This document shows positions 10,166 through 21,147 of a stretch of 64,000 nt of DNA, piece by piece; positions within the stretch are counted from its first letter, which is position 1, and each line of letters starts with the position of its first letter. The position numbers were made by a program, and so were the translations under genes. Under the pieces are notes generated by a model. It was not told the origin of the DNA, made no database searches, and was given only the letters and a program-made list of their open reading frames with translations. Source of the DNA: JABCYV01 sp963729325. GTDB taxonomy: Bacteria; Acidobacteriota; Terriglobia; Terriglobales; Acidobacteriaceae. The stretch is taken from NCBI GenBank assembly GCA_963729325.1, contig CAVSNS010000007.1:152116-216115 (forward strand). The letters are read 5' to 3'.

Positions 10166-11530
10166 ATGCCGGAATCCGTGGTACAGAAGTTCAGGCGAAT
10201 CGCTTAGGGGCGAAGCAATTAGCCATGGCGAGCAGGGCTATACGCTGTACGAGCTGTTCAGAGCGAAAAGATCGACCGCGGCCAGCCCTCATTGCACGCT
10301 GTGCCGGAGCGGCTGATGTCATCGCCTGCGTCCGTTTCGCGCGCGAGCACGATCTTCTTCTTGCGGTTCGTGGCGGGGGACACAGCGTTGCCGGGAAGTC
10401 GGTTTGTGAAGGCGGTCTCATGGTCGATCTCTCGGCATGAAGGGCGTACGAGTGAATCCCACCCGGCGAACCGTGCGTGCTGAAACCGGTCTAAAGCTGG
10501 GAGAATTCGACCGCGAGACGCAAGCCTTTGGCCTTGCCACGACGCTGGGCTTGGTCTCAGCCACCGGTATCGCGGGCCTGACGCTGGGCGGCGGCTGGGG
10601 CAACTTGCAGGCCAAGTATGGACTCCCTGTTCGACAACGTATCAGTGCGGATGTGTCACTGCTGACGGGATCACGGCGGTGCTGCCGAAACCATCTCTTT
10701 GGCATACGCGGCGGCAGTCGCGATTCGAACGTGCTTCGTCAGTAGTCTCCACGAAGTCGATCCCGGTAGCTGGCCGCCTGCTATCCAGCGGAAAGGTGAA
10801 GGTGGTATTGACCTTGTGGCGGGATCCCACGGATATCCCGACGAACTGGTCACGCAGGGCGGTTCTTTCAATCTTCCGGACGGCGTCCCCGTATTTGCCA
10901 TTGCTGCATGATACTGTGGGTCAGGTTTCGGAGGGCGAAAAGGTGTTGAAGCCCTTGCGGACCTTTGGTCTCCACCTCGCCGACAACTTTGGCGCTATGA
11001 GTTATCTACAATTGCAGAGCATGTTTGACCCCTTCTTCCCGCCGGGGCGCCTCACATATGTGAGAATCAACTTCATGTGCAATGGCCGACGAAACCATGG
11101 TCGCTTCGTTCAGTACGCAGGCAAGAGTCCCTCCCCATACACGTTTGCGCCATTCGTCGAACACTGGCACGGAGCGACCACCCGCGTCGCGCCAACGGAT
11201 ACTGCCTTTCCTCATCGGCAGTACTCGTATAACTTCATTGCTTGTCGAGCTGGGTGCGCCCGGAAGCAGAACGGAAATATGGTCACGCGAATGTTGGTGA
11301 ACGAGCGCAGCCATTGTTCGCGGCTCGATGGAAACTAGTCGCCGATGGGTGATGTGTCGAACGCGTAGCCTACGGACCGAACTATGACCGCCTGGTAGCT
11401 TGAATGAACAATACGACAGACAAACTTCTGCCGCTTGAACCACTACCAAGTGCAGGCGTTCCAACGCGGAATCGGCCTAGCACTCCTCCGTGGTCCAGAC
11501 ATGCGACAAAGAAGCCAGGAAACAGCTTGA
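10166..11530 (+). pseudogene. FAD-linked oxidase (berberine-bridge type), decayed
   Basis: ATG at 10166 follows GAGGAACTC. Recognisable pieces in shifting frames are IARCAGAADVIACVRFAREH, RGGGHSVAGKS (flavin-attachment region), FGLATTLGLVSATGIAGL, TLGGGWGNLQAKYGL, FGIRGGS, ERVLKPLRTFG-like text, EHWHGATTRVAPTDTAFPHR and a C-terminal VAYGPNYDRL then NFCRLNHY. At least six frame changes occur and the middle block (10640-10900) has also lost conserved residues, unlike the cleanly shifted genes elsewhere. The stop at 11528 is the most likely original end (about 455 residues). I take this as a pseudogene with possible sequence errors on top. Confidence 0.7.
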
Positions 11531-11958
11531 GAGGCTGAAGGATGGACTAAAGCCCAGACAGACACCATTAGAGCGACGGCCAGAACAATATTCAGCAAAA
11601 GCAATCTGACCATCGTTTGGGATGTAGCTTGGTTTGGTGTCGCAATCTGGAGGTCTCATCGCTCGACTCCCCGAGACTAGTCCAGTTCGACGCAGGGACG
11701 TGCCGTGAAAAACCGGTCACAGAACTCGGCGGCCTCGGTACGGGATATACAATTAGGGACATGGTTCTTGCAATTATCGAGCGCAAAAGAATGCCATCCC
11801 TTCCTTCAACGCATGTTTAGGACATTACCCAAAGTTTAATGTCATCCTTCGCAGTACATTGGACCGTAAAATCGCGTCCACCGGGGAAATGGAAGGAGAA
11901 GGATCATCGCCCTTTATCGGTCAGTCACCAGCACGAGCGGAGTCCTCCCAATACATAG
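11531..11958. other. Gene-free stretch, 428 bp
   Basis: No family-like protein in any frame. A short charged frame (about 11506-11610; DKEARKQLERLKDGLK) might be a gene remnant, but it has no start codon with a ribosome site. No RNA gene or strong terminator was seen. Confidence 0.35.
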
Positions 11959-12880
11959 ATGTGGGCACCTCCTCAATTATCAGCCTGCAACGTGCGCAAG
12001 CACGGAGTCAGCATCCAGGGTGAAGCCGTCGTGCGCGGCGAGCACATGCTGTACATGATCGTCGAATCGAGCGATGAAGCCCAGGTACGCGAATTCATGC
12101 AGCCCTTCTCAATGGCGGGCAGCGTCGATGTCTACCCGGCCGCTACCTGTGCGGGAGTCGTGGCCAGCGGTGGCTGTGGAGCTGCCATGCCGGCGGTGGA
12201 TGATGTCGTGCCCGCCCTGGATCCCGAGGAAGCCTGCCAGCAAGCAATCGACGGAGGGTTGGTGGTCCACCGCGCTCATCCACTTAATTGCGAGACGTCC
12301 ATTCCGTTGATCGGAGGCGGTTATGCCGAACTCCCGCTTCTCGTGCGTAACCACTTCCAGATCCCGAGACTTGATCAGTCAAGCTGGCGGCTCGAAGTGC
12401 GCGGCCTTGTCGAACGCCCGCTAAGCCTGACTTGGCGCGACCTTGGCAAAATGCCGTCGCAGACTCGCTTCGTTACCCTGGAGTGCGCAGGAAACGGCCG
12501 CTCTATGCTCAACCCGAAAGTGAATGGGGAGCCGTGGGACTTAGGAGCTGTGAGCACTGCCGAGTGGACTGGCGTGCCGCTGCTCGAGGTGCTTGACCGG
12601 GCAGGCGTTAAAGCAGGCGCCCGAGAGGTGCTGTTTCGTGGCGCTGATAGTGGGAGCGTGGCACGAGGAGGAGCCCATTCGCTTCGAGCGCAGCCTGAGC
12701 ATGGAGGACGCTGCGTGAGTCCGAGACGCTGCTTGCCTATGCCATGAACGGGGAGCCGCTTCCGATCTCGCATGGCTATCCGCTGCGGGTCATCGTTCCC
12801 AGTTGGTATGCTGTGGCGTCGGTTAAGTGGCTCACCGAGATGGTGCTGAGTGACCGTTCAGCACCAAAGAGAGGCGCGAC
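11959..12880 (+). CDS. Sulfite-oxidase-like molybdopterin protein with extra N-terminal domain; frameshifted, 3' end lost
   Basis: Residues about 1-105 are an added small domain (HMLYMIVESSDEAQVREFM ... CAGVVASGGCG) resembling DUF4242-type alpha/beta domains. The molybdopterin core follows: PLLVRNHFQIPRLD, WRLEVRGLVERPLSLTW, then VTLECAGNGRSM, whose Cys would ligate Mo, and AVSTAEWTGVPLLEVLDRAG. Frame changes near 12660 and 12715 lead to AYAMNGEPLPISHGYPLR and VPSWYAVASVKWLTE. The Mo-co dimerisation domain expected next is absent; the frame dissolves at about 12865 against the 3' end of the prenyl synthase gene. The true start may lie upstream of 11959. Known relatives oxidise sulfite or reduce sulfoxides. 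Confidence 0.72.
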
Positions 12881-13761
12881 CTACTTCTTTCGTTCCACCA
12901 GAAAGCGGGCGAGACCTTTCAGCGTCGTGCCCGGGAGCCGAAACCTTCCAGCGCCGCACAAGCCGCTTCCGCGAGTGCGTCTGCTTTTTTCAGCGATTCT
13001 TCCATGCCGAACAGCGCCGGGTATGTTGCCTTCTCTGCTGCTGTGTCTTTGCCTGCGGTTTTACCTAACTGCTCGGAGGTCTGGGTTACGTCCAGCACAT
13101 CATCCACGATCTGAAACGCCAGCCCAATGGATTGTCCAAACGCCCGCAGGTTGGCGACCGCGCCGTCATCTGCCCCGGCAAACAATCCCCCACTGACCAC
13201 GCTGGCGGTAATCAGCGCGGCAGTCTTCGAACGATGAATATATTCCAGCATTTTGAGATCGGGCTTGCTGTGCTCAGCTTCTAAATCCACGACCTGGCCG
13301 CCGATCATGCCGTCCACCGTGCCCGTCCCACGTGCGATCTCCTCGACGATGCGCACTCGCGCTTCCGCAGGACAACGCAAGCGCGCCAGGGTTTCGTATG
13401 CCTGCGTCTGCAGCGCGTCCCCCGCGAGAATGGCGATGGCTTCCCCGAAGACTTTGTGGCAGGTGGGCCGTCCGCGTCGCAGGTCGTCGTTGTCCAGTGC
13501 TGGCAGGTCGTCGTGAATCAAGGAATAAGTGTGCAGCATTTCCAGCGCGGCGCCCAGGTCTTCGATGCCAGCGGGAAGGGAGCCAGCGACCATGCGGCCG
13601 GCTTCCATGCACAGAATCGGTCGCAGCCGCTTGCCTCCGGCAAACACACTGTGGCGCATGGCTTGATGAATGGAAGCTGGATGCTGCGTGGCCGCCGGTA
13701 ACAGCCGCTCCAGCGCCGCATCCGTGAGGATGCGGCCCTTCTCCAGAGTGTCGGTGAGCAT
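12881..13761 (-). CDS. ispA: Geranyl/farnesyl diphosphate synthase (class I trans-prenyltransferase)
   Basis: About 293 residues. FAGGKRLRPILC is the substrate lysine/arginine block, HDDLPALDNDDLRRGRP the first Asp-rich motif (DDxxxxD with Pro insertion, typical of bacterial FPP synthase), KTAALI and QIVDDVLDVTQ with the second Asp-rich motif. In the frame as given the protein stops near 12920; a one-base change near 12930 restores the conserved LKGLARFLVERKK end and the stop at 12881. ATG at 13761 begins the family N-terminus. Makes C15 (possibly C20) diphosphate for quinones, peptidoglycan carrier lipid and hopanoids. Confidence 0.9.
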
Positions 13762-13843
13762 GAAGGTCTGAGTATAACAATCTCCTAAACCGGAACTCAC
13801 CGCGGTCGCTGGAATCGAGAGCCAACCTTCCCTACCAAAAGCA

Positions 13844-13867
13844 AAGGACGCCCACTTGGGCGTCCTT
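13844..13867 (-). terminator. Rho-independent terminator
   Basis: Perfect 10-bp stem AAGGACGCCC / GGGCGTCCTT with a 4-base loop. Read on the minus strand it is followed by TTTGCTTTTGG, a broken T-run. It lies 18 bp after the stop of the receiver gene at 13885 and ahead of ispA, so it should end that transcript. Confidence 0.7.
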
Positions 13868-13884
13868 CTGGTTTTAGTCCGCAA

Positions 13885-14256
13885 TTACGCTGCTAAGGAT
13901 TGTGATCGCGACGCGCTGCGCATCACCGCCGTGAGAATGCCCCGGGTATCCTGTGAAGGGCAAATGTCGGCCGCGCCAGCGTTCAGCGCTGCCGTCCACA
14001 TCTCTTCGTCAGCCAGGCGGTGAGTGCAGACAATGGAGACTCCGGGAAATTCGTGGGCTAGCCGTCCCACCTCGGAGATGGAGGCGATCTCCATGTCGAG
14101 AATTGCGACCTCGGCATGATGTTTCGCGATGTTTGTCCGAAATTCGTCCAGGGACCGCGTAGCCCGCACCGAATGGAACGAATTGCGCAAGGAAGCGGCC
14201 AGGCATTGCACAAGCCCTGGATCGCTTTGTAAGAGAACAACACTGGAAGACTGCAT
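13885..14256 (-). CDS. Stand-alone receiver-like (CheY-fold) protein
   Basis: 123 residues, one domain. SSSVVLLQSDPGLVQCLAASL is a degenerate first strand and helix: the usual acidic pair is reduced to one Asp. AILDMEIAS holds the candidate phospho-Asp, VSIVCTHRLADEEMW replaces the usual (S/T) segment and the conserved Lys near the C-terminus is not evident. This points to a weakly or non-phosphorylated pseudo-receiver. ATG at 14256 has GGGAAGT upstream. It is followed by a strong hairpin terminator, so it forms its own unit. Partner unknown. Confidence 0.7.
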   Translation of the reverse strand: MQSSSVVLLQSDPGLVQCLAASLRNSFHSVRATRSLDEFRTNIAKHHAEVAILDMEIASISEVGRLAHEFPGVSIVCTHRLADEEMWTAALNAGAADICPSQDTRGILTAVMRSASRSQSLAA

Positions 14257-14369
14257 ACTTCCCTCTGAGTTTCACCGTCGTCAACGGCACGACTCGCTGC
14301 CACAGTTTCCATTAGAACGGACACCGCAGCAGACATTAAACATTTACGAGCGACGACGAAGGCCCGCGC

Positions 14370-14609
14370 CTACCTTCGGCTCGGCGCCTTTTCAGTCAGA
14401 GACTCGAACGGTTCAGCCTGGAGCTTGCCATTTTGCTTCAGCAGAATTTCCACTTTGCCTTCCGCTTCTTCCAACTCTTTGCGGCAGGCCGCGGAAAGCT
14501 GCATTCCCTCCTCGAAAAGCGTCAGAGATTTTTCCAGGGGCACTTCCCCTTTCTCCAGTTCATGCACAATCTTCTCCAGACGCTGGAGGCATTCTTCAAA
14601 TTTGGGCAA
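14370..14609 (-). CDS. xseB: Exodeoxyribonuclease VII small subunit
   Basis: About 79 residues: FEECLQRLEKIVHELEKGE and PLEKSLTLFEEGMQLSAACR are the signature helices of XseB, followed by LEEAEGKVEILLK. It works with XseA, which is not in this window. Two TTG codons are possible starts; the one at 14609 has AGGAG at a 7-base spacing, while the one at 14615 is too close to it. Confidence 0.9.
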   Translation of the reverse strand: MPKFEECLQRLEKIVHELEKGEVPLEKSLTLFEEGMQLSAACRKELEEAEGKVEILLKQNGKLQAEPFESLTEKAPSRR

Positions 14610-14696
14610 CTGCAAGCTCCTGCGCTTATTTTAGTCCACTTGGGACAACTGTGCGTCAAGAGAAAAAAACTTTACGAGGTGAGATCTTGCGCGTTC

Positions 14697-16554
14697 CTAA
14701 ACGGTCGCCCGCGAAGTACCCAGAGCCTCCAGCACATCCACGGCCGAGGTGTAGCGCCCCTGGGGTGCGCTGATCTGGGCTCCCTGCACCATTTGGCGAA
14801 CCGCTATCAGCATTTCGCGAGCGATGAGGATTCCCTCCTCGCGCGCGGCTTGCGGGGTCTTGGCCCGGGCCATGCGCTCCAGAATCGCATCGGGCACCGA
14901 GACCCGAAGTTCGTTCTTCATGAACTCGGCATTCCGGACGCTCACCAGCGGCCAGATTCCAGCAACCACAGGAATCCGGCAATGCTCGATGCGCCGCAGG
15001 AAGGTTTCCAGCAGAGAAAGATCAAAGACGGGTTGAGTCACCGCGTACTCCCCTCCCGCTTCCACCTTATATTCGAAGCGCCGAATCTCCTCATCCAAGT
15101 CGCTCAGCCCAGGATTGGCGCCTACGCCGATCACGAACGCGGTGCCGGCGCCGATCGGGTTGCCGCCAATGTCGAGCCCCCGGTTGAGGTTGTGTACGAT
15201 ATTCACCAACCCGATGGCATCGACGTCAAATACTGCCGTGGCGTCCGGATAGTTGCCCATTTTGGGAGGATCGCCGGTGATGCAGATCAGGTTGCGAATA
15301 CCGGTCGCCGCCGCTCCCAGCAGATCCGACTGAATACACAGCACGTTACGGTCCCGGCAGGTATAGTGCAGGATCGCCTCAATGCCAACCTCCCGCTGGA
15401 CCAGCAGTGATAGAGCCTGGTTGCTCATGCGGGCCGAGGCCCGTGGGCTGTCAGGAATGTTGATGCCGTCTACGCCCACCGACTTCAGGAAACGAGCCCC
15501 TTCCAGCTCTTTGTGAATGTCTGTTCCCTTGGGGGGAACAATCTCGACCATGGTCACAAACTCACCGGCTGCCAGCTTGGCACCCAAACCGGAACGGCTC
15601 TCGAGCGGCAGAGCAGGAGTGGCGGCGGGTGTGACTTGGCCGGTTACTTTTGTCGAGGATCACCTTCGAGCGGGCGTCTCCTACCCTTAGGGCGGACTTC
15701 ATTACCCGGATATGCTCGGGAGTGGTCCCGCAGCATCCGCCCACCAATCGCACGCCCGCGGCGATGAACTTGCGGGCATAGCTGGCCATGTATTCCGGTG
15801 AACAAAGATAGATGTTTCGGCCTTCGACCGACCGCGGGATACCGGCGTTGGGCTGCGCGGATAAGGGAAGGGAACTGACGGCGCGCACACGCTCGATCGC
15901 GTCCAGCATATCCACCGGACCAACGCTGCAATTGCAGCCGATCACGTCCGCGCCCCATTCGGCCAGCCGGGGAGCAAAAGTCTCCGGAGTCGAACCGTCG
16001 AGACAGTTTCCGTCCTCATCGATGGTGACCTGCGCCACCACTGGAATCTTGGGATCTACATCCCGAGCAGCCAGGAGCGCCTGGTGCAGCTCCTCAAGGT
16101 AACCAAACGTCTCCAGCATCACCAGGTCTATCCCACCTTCAACCAGGGCGGCGATCTGTTCGCGGAAGGCAGCGCGGGCTTCTTCAAACGAAGTCTTGCC
16201 CAGGGGTTCGATCCGAATCCCTAAGGGACCGACCGACCCGGCCACCCAAACGTCAAAACTCTTGGCGGCTTCCCGTGCCAGCCGGGCACCGGCAAAATTG
16301 ATGGCATGCACCTTGTCGGCTAGGCTGTGGCGGGCGAGTCTGAAAGAGCTTCCCCCGAAAGTATTGGTTTCAATGATCTCCGCACCCGCCTGCAAATACT
16401 CATGATGGACACCGCGAATCAGCTCGGGCTGGGAGACATTCAGCTCGTCGTAGCAGCGATTGATGAAAATCCCCTTGGCATACAGCAGCGTGCCCATAGC
16501 GCCATCGCAAAGCACCGGGGACTTATTGAGGCGAGCCAGTAAATCAGCAGCCAT
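14697..16554 (-). CDS. Bifunctional homocysteine S-methyltransferase / 5,10-methylene-THF reductase, frameshifted
   Basis: The N-terminal half (16554-15650) is a Zn-dependent homocysteine methyltransferase: VLCDGAMGTLLYAKG, ETNTFGGSSFRL, the Cys of VIGCNCSVGP and the two Cys of LVGGCCGTTPEHI that bind zinc. The C-terminal half (15640-14697) is a MetF-like TIM barrel: VEIVPPKGTDI, LHYTCRDRN, NLICITGDPPKMG and EAGGEYAVTQPVFD. The two reading frames are joined by one change near 15640; together they give about 619 residues, the size of YitJ-like fused proteins, so I annotate one gene. It would make 5-methyl-THF and use a methyl donor to form methionine. ATG at 16554. Confidence 0.88.
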
Positions 16555-16641
16555 AGTGTTTGAGAATACAAGATGAGGGCTGATTTTGCATCACTCTCGC
16601 GGACTGCGACGGAGCCGGAAATTGGTCGCAAGGGGCTCTGT

Positions 16642-16647
16642 TATAAT
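16642..16647 (+). promoter_or_regulatory. Possible -10 element
   Basis: Exact TATAAT at 16642-16647, 32 bp before the ATG at 16679. The -35 is poor (TTGGTC at 16622 gives only a 14-bp spacer), so this is a weak prediction. Confidence 0.3.
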
Positions 16648-16678
16648 CCCAGCTTTTGCATCTAAATCTCCATCCTTC

Positions 16679-17951
16679 ATGCTCTTCGGAGTCCCGGGTT
16701 TGAACAGAACCTTGATTGCTATTGCCGTGCTCATAGCGAGTGGTGTGGCTATTGTTTCCTGTGGAAGTTCCTCCAAGCAAACGAGAACCAGCGGCCTGAG
16801 ATTTCGTGCCTTTGTTTCGAATCCATTGCAGCCGACCGCGTTGGGTAGCGCGCCGGTTCTGAATATCGTGGACGCGACCCTGGATCAGCTTTCTACGGCT
16901 ACGGTTTCGCTGACCAATGACCCGGGCCTCATGGCACTGTTTCCATCAAAGCGCTTCACCTTGGTTTTCAGTCCCACGGACAACTCCATCGCCGAGATTG
17001 ATAATGCTCAGGAAGCTGTGGCGTCGGGTACCACTGGCAGTAACTTGGGCCGCATTGTGCTCCCTGGGCCCACGGAAAGTATGCTGGTGGGCACGGACAA
17101 CGGCACTGGGTACGTTGCCGTGCCCACCGCTCCGGTGACAGGACAGCCCCCAGGCGCGGTTGAAGTGCTGAACTTATCGACCGGCGGTATTACCGCCACC
17201 TTGCCCATCCCCAACGCCCGCTACATCGTCCAAAGCCACAATGGCAGCCGACTCCTGGCATTCGGCGATAATTCCGACATCGTTACCGTCATCACTCCAA
17301 GTCTCGATCGGGACGGGTAACGAGCCCCGCACAGTTCGTATGTTGCGATGCAAACGCGCCCCTGCTTTCGATCATCCCGTATGGGGCGTTTTCAGCAGCG
17401 ATGATTCGACCGCGTATATCCTAAATTGCGGCCCCGAATGCGGTGGAGTGCCCGGGAGCACTGCGAGCATAACCCCACTCGACATGACTACCGACCTACT
17501 GCTCCCGGAACCCCGATTCCTGTTTCTGCCGCTACTATTGGCCTGCTCTAACGGCAATAGCTTGTACGTAGCCGGCACCCCATCCGGCAGCGCTTGCGGC
17601 AACTGCGGCACGCTGCAGGTGGTGGATGTTATTGCAGCCACTGCCGCGCCTCCGGTCAGGATCACCGATGGCTACCACTACCGCATGGAACTGGGTGCCA
17701 ATGGGCAACTCTTCGTTGGTGCGCGCACCTGCAGCAGCGCGTGTCTGTCGATCTTCAATACCGCTACCTCCAGCGTCGTGATTCCCTCGCAAAGCGGCGA
17801 CGTGACCGGAATCCAACCGATCAGGAATCGGAACGTCGTGTACGTGTGTCAGAACGGAGGTTTGCTCATTTACGACACGACCACCGACATGTTGCAAACC
17901 ACGCAGGTCACGATCCGCGGGCAGGCTGTGGACGTGAAATTGGTGGATTGA
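16679..17951 (+). CDS. Beta-propeller (YncE-like) lipoprotein, frameshifted
   Basis: ATG at 16679 gives a signal peptide with lipobox (ASGVAIVSCGSSS), so the mature protein should be a lipid-anchored Cys protein. The body has repeated blade-like segments with NIVDATLDQ, FSPTDNSIAEIDN, VEVLNLSTGGITATLPIPNAR and, after a frame change near 17295, FSSDDSTAYILNCGPECGG, SLYVAGTP, LQVVDV and LIYDTTTDMLQTT. About 424 residues. These propellers are usually of unknown ligand. Eight Cys residues in the second half suggest disulfides. Confidence 0.72.
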
Positions 17952-18027
17952 GAGAAGCCAGCTCAGACTTCCGACTTCGGTCCAACCAGCGTATGAGGAA
18001 TCAGAAGATGCCAGTTCTTAGCGAGGT

Positions 18028-20524
18028 CTAAGGTCTGTCTGAGGGGTGGCCGACGTGCCGGCCTTCTGGCTCCAGGAATAGTTGGTGTGCGTCGAGCTCG
18101 TTCTACGGCAGATCCGGAAAAAGGCAGTGTGAAAGTGGTGCCCTCATACCACGCTTTCCATTGATCCATGTAATAGGGACTAAGAAAATTTCCCGCTTGC
18201 CCCGTCACCAAATTCAGAGTGGACCGATCCAGGTCGGCGAGATCCACAGTCATGCGCTCCGACGGCCCGTGGCTCCGGGAGACGGCTTTCACCGTATAAC
18301 CACTGCCGGATTGCGGACGCACCCCGGGGCCAGCCCAACGCTGCAAGATTGGAATCTTGCCCAGAATCGGGTGCTGGATTTCCAACGGATTGTACGCTCC
18401 CCACTTCCAGAGGCTTAGGTCTTTGGGCGCCCCCGCATCACTTACCGCTGCCTCAACCGCCACGGCCAGAAGTTCATCGTAGTTCGCATATGAATCGGGA
18501 AGCCAGCGCTTGGGCTGGCGCTGCAGCATATTTTCCAGCCAGACGGACTGCATCTGCCAGTGATAGCTTTTCCAGCTCACGGCGCTTCGAATCTGCTCCG
18601 GATCCTTAGGTGCCGAACCGAGCTTCGGTTCCAACATCAGCCGCACCAGTTCGGTCCGGGCGCGAGCTGCGATGACGGGAGCAGCCGATTCAGCCATCAT
18701 GCGGCCATCCCATCCCCTCATGATCTCAGCGGCTTGCTTAGCGCGCGCCGACGGATTCCGGGAGTGATCCACGGCATATACGAAGCGCTCCGCCGAGTAG
18801 CGTTCAAATTCAGAGTAAATATCTGTTTGCAGTGCCAGCATGTCGGCCACGGAAAATTTCTTGCCCGACTCCAGCACCCGATAAATGCGTGCCGAACGCC
18901 AAGGCGCCTCCCAACCCGTGCTGATCGAATAGGGGTATCCGTCAGGTGTGATCCGCCCGTTGGCGGTGGCGATGATTCCAGAGGTGGGATTGAAGGTACT
19001 GGGCAACTTATCAAACGGAATGTAACCGATCCACTCGTGGGCGTTATCGCTGCCATTTTCCGGCAGGCTGCCGTCACCTGAGGCCCGGATGGGAATCTTT
19101 CCCGTGGCCTGGTAACCAATGTTGCCATCCACGTCGGCGAAAACGACGTTCTGGCCGGGCGCGTCAAATTTGGAGAACCCGCTGCGGAATTCCTCCCAGT
19201 TCCTCGCCGAATTCACCTCAAAGAAAGGATTGCGGGTACCGTCGTATAGCGTCCATCGCAACGCCAGTTTGCGGCTCTCCCCCGGCACCAGTTCGGTGAT
19301 AACTGGTCCATGCCGTGTGAGCACTACATCCAGGGAGACATCAGGCTTGCCCTTTACGCGAATGATCTCGCGGCGATGTTCCGGCTCTTTCCACCCGTCC
19401 GGCGTAAGGTATTGTCCGCTCGAGTTGAACGTCTCGATATAAACATCTTCCACCGTCGGGCCGATGTTGGTGAATCCCCAGGCGATCCGCTGATTATGTC
19501 CAACGATTACGAAGGGAACTCCCGGCAGAGTGAGACCTGCCACATCGAAATCGCCCGAACGCAGGTGGGCTTCGTACCAGAGGTTGGGCATCTGGTGCCC
19601 CAGGTGCATATCGTTCGAGAGCAGCGGCTTCCCTGAGACTGTATGCGCACCTGAGACCACCCAATTGTTGGAGCCGATGACGAGACGTGAGTCCGTTTCC
19701 GTTTCGTCGATCGGCGCAGCCGTGGACGGCGTTGGGTAACGACCGGCAACCGAACTTCCTCCGCCGCTGTCCAGTTCATCTTCTTTGTCACCGGTGTCCT
19801 GGTCAAGGTTGGGGCGGGATACCGTGGGCGGTCGGTCATGCCAGGAAGTATTCACGTATAAGTCGGCAGTCAACTCCGGGCCAAGTTTCGCCAGGATTTT
19901 CTCGCGTGTCAGTGCGTCCTTATAGGGATAGTGATTGAGGTCTTTCACCATCTGTGCTCCGATCACTGCGGAGTCTTCGGGAGTCCAGGGGCGGGGTGAG
20001 TAGCGCAGAATGAGAAACTCCAGCGGCAAAGAATCGCGATGAGACTCGATATAGGCGTTTACGCCTCGCGCATAGGCCTCGAAATATGCGCGATCCGGTT
20101 CGGGGTCAATTTCGATTGCTTTCCGTGCCGCTGCCCGCATGCCTAAGATTCTCTGCTCTCGATCATGTTTAAGCAGGTCCTCTCCCAGGATTTCGGAGAG
20201 TTCTCCTGCGGCAAAGCGCCGCATCATATCCATCTGCCACAAGCGGTCCTGCGCAGTCACATATCCCTGAGCAAAAAACAGGTCATCAAGGTTGGCGGCT
20301 TCGATCGTAGGCACACCGTGTCCGTCACGCGTCACCGTGATGCGTGACGAGATTCCGGAAACTCGGGCAATGCCGTCGAGCTGTGGTAAGGCAGAACGCG
20401 CCATGGATTTGACCCAGTCGACTGCGGCCAGGAGCCCGACCAGAAGCACAATCGAAAGGCCGAGAATCCGTCCCCAGCGGCGAGGTTTGCGGTGAGACGA
20501 AACTGGAGTGTCGAGCGTTGCCAT
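18028..20524 (-). CDS. Penicillin acylase family N-terminal nucleophile hydrolase
   Basis: About 830 residues with a membrane anchor at 19-37. The alpha chain ends in an acidic spacer (EDELDSGGGSS...ETETDSR) and autocleavage would occur before Ser285 in VIGSNNWVVSG, the nucleophile of the family. Downstream are DMHLGHQMPNLWYE, GVPFVIVGHNQRIAWGFT and QNVVFADVDGNIGYQATG. It hydrolyses an amide such as an acyl-homoserine lactone or beta-lactam side chain in the periplasm; the substrate is not readable. ATG at 20524 (MATLDTP). The frame as given runs on to 17963, but a one-base change near 18085 gives a natural end (LFLEPEGRHVGH) at 18028. Confidence 0.88.
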
Positions 20525-20632
20525 AAGCAGACTTTTGATTCTAGGCGGTGACCGCATCCGAAGACAAATTGAGCCGACCTGGTTGGCGGTATGCTTAAAA
20601 GGCCAGTATTATTCTGATGGCTGCCCATTGCC

Positions 20633-21145
20633 GTGACTCAGACCACATTACAAAAACGGATTGACGATCAGCCCACCATCTCCAGGGAGATGATCCGTGA
20701 GGCTGAGGGCATTCTGCATCGTCATCTCAAACGGGTCGGACTGAAACACACGGCACAGCGCGATACCATTCTGCGCACCTTCCTGGAAACGCGTGAGCAT
20801 CTCTCCACCGACGAACTGCACCGGCTGGTGAAAAAACAAGACGGCAAGATTGGTTTCACAACCGTCTATCGCACCTTGAAACTGCTGGCCGAGTGTGGCC
20901 TGGCCAGTGAGGTTGCCTTTCATGATGGCATCGCCCGTTATGAGCATCAGTACAATCGGCGCAGCCACCACCACATGGTTTGCACCGAATGCGGCAGCTC
21001 CGTGGAGTTCTTCTCTCCTGAAGTGGACGGCCTGGAACAGGAGATTGGACGCAAATACCGCTACGTCACTACGCGCCATACTTTTCAGATTTACGGGGTG
21101 TGCGAGGACTGCCGCAAAAAGGACCACTCGCGGCAGGTCATTTGA
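20633..21145 (+). CDS. Fur-family metal-responsive repressor
   Basis: 170 residues. The winged helix is VGLKHTAQRDTILRTFLE through FTTVYRTLKLLAECGLAS; the metal domain has HHHMVCTECGSSVEF and YGVCEDCRKK, the paired CxxC structural zinc site. The subtype (Fur, Zur, PerR) cannot be settled. The start is GTG at 20633, with no ATG nearby. The zinc-ribbon membrane gene follows after 2 bp, so they are likely one transcript. Confidence 0.92.
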   Translation: MTQTTLQKRIDDQPTISREMIREAEGILHRHLKRVGLKHTAQRDTILRTFLETREHLSTDELHRLVKKQDGKIGFTTVYRTLKLLAECGLASEVAFHDGIARYEHQYNRRSHHHMVCTECGSSVEFFSPEVDGLEQEIGRKYRYVTTRHTFQIYGVCEDCRKKDHSRQVI

Positions 21146-21147
21146 GC

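Noticed and set aside
14697..16554. Two separate genes for methyltransferase and MTHF reductase
   Set aside because: The reductase frame has no proper start or ribosome site, and conserved fused proteins of the same total length are known, so a single frameshifted gene fits better.
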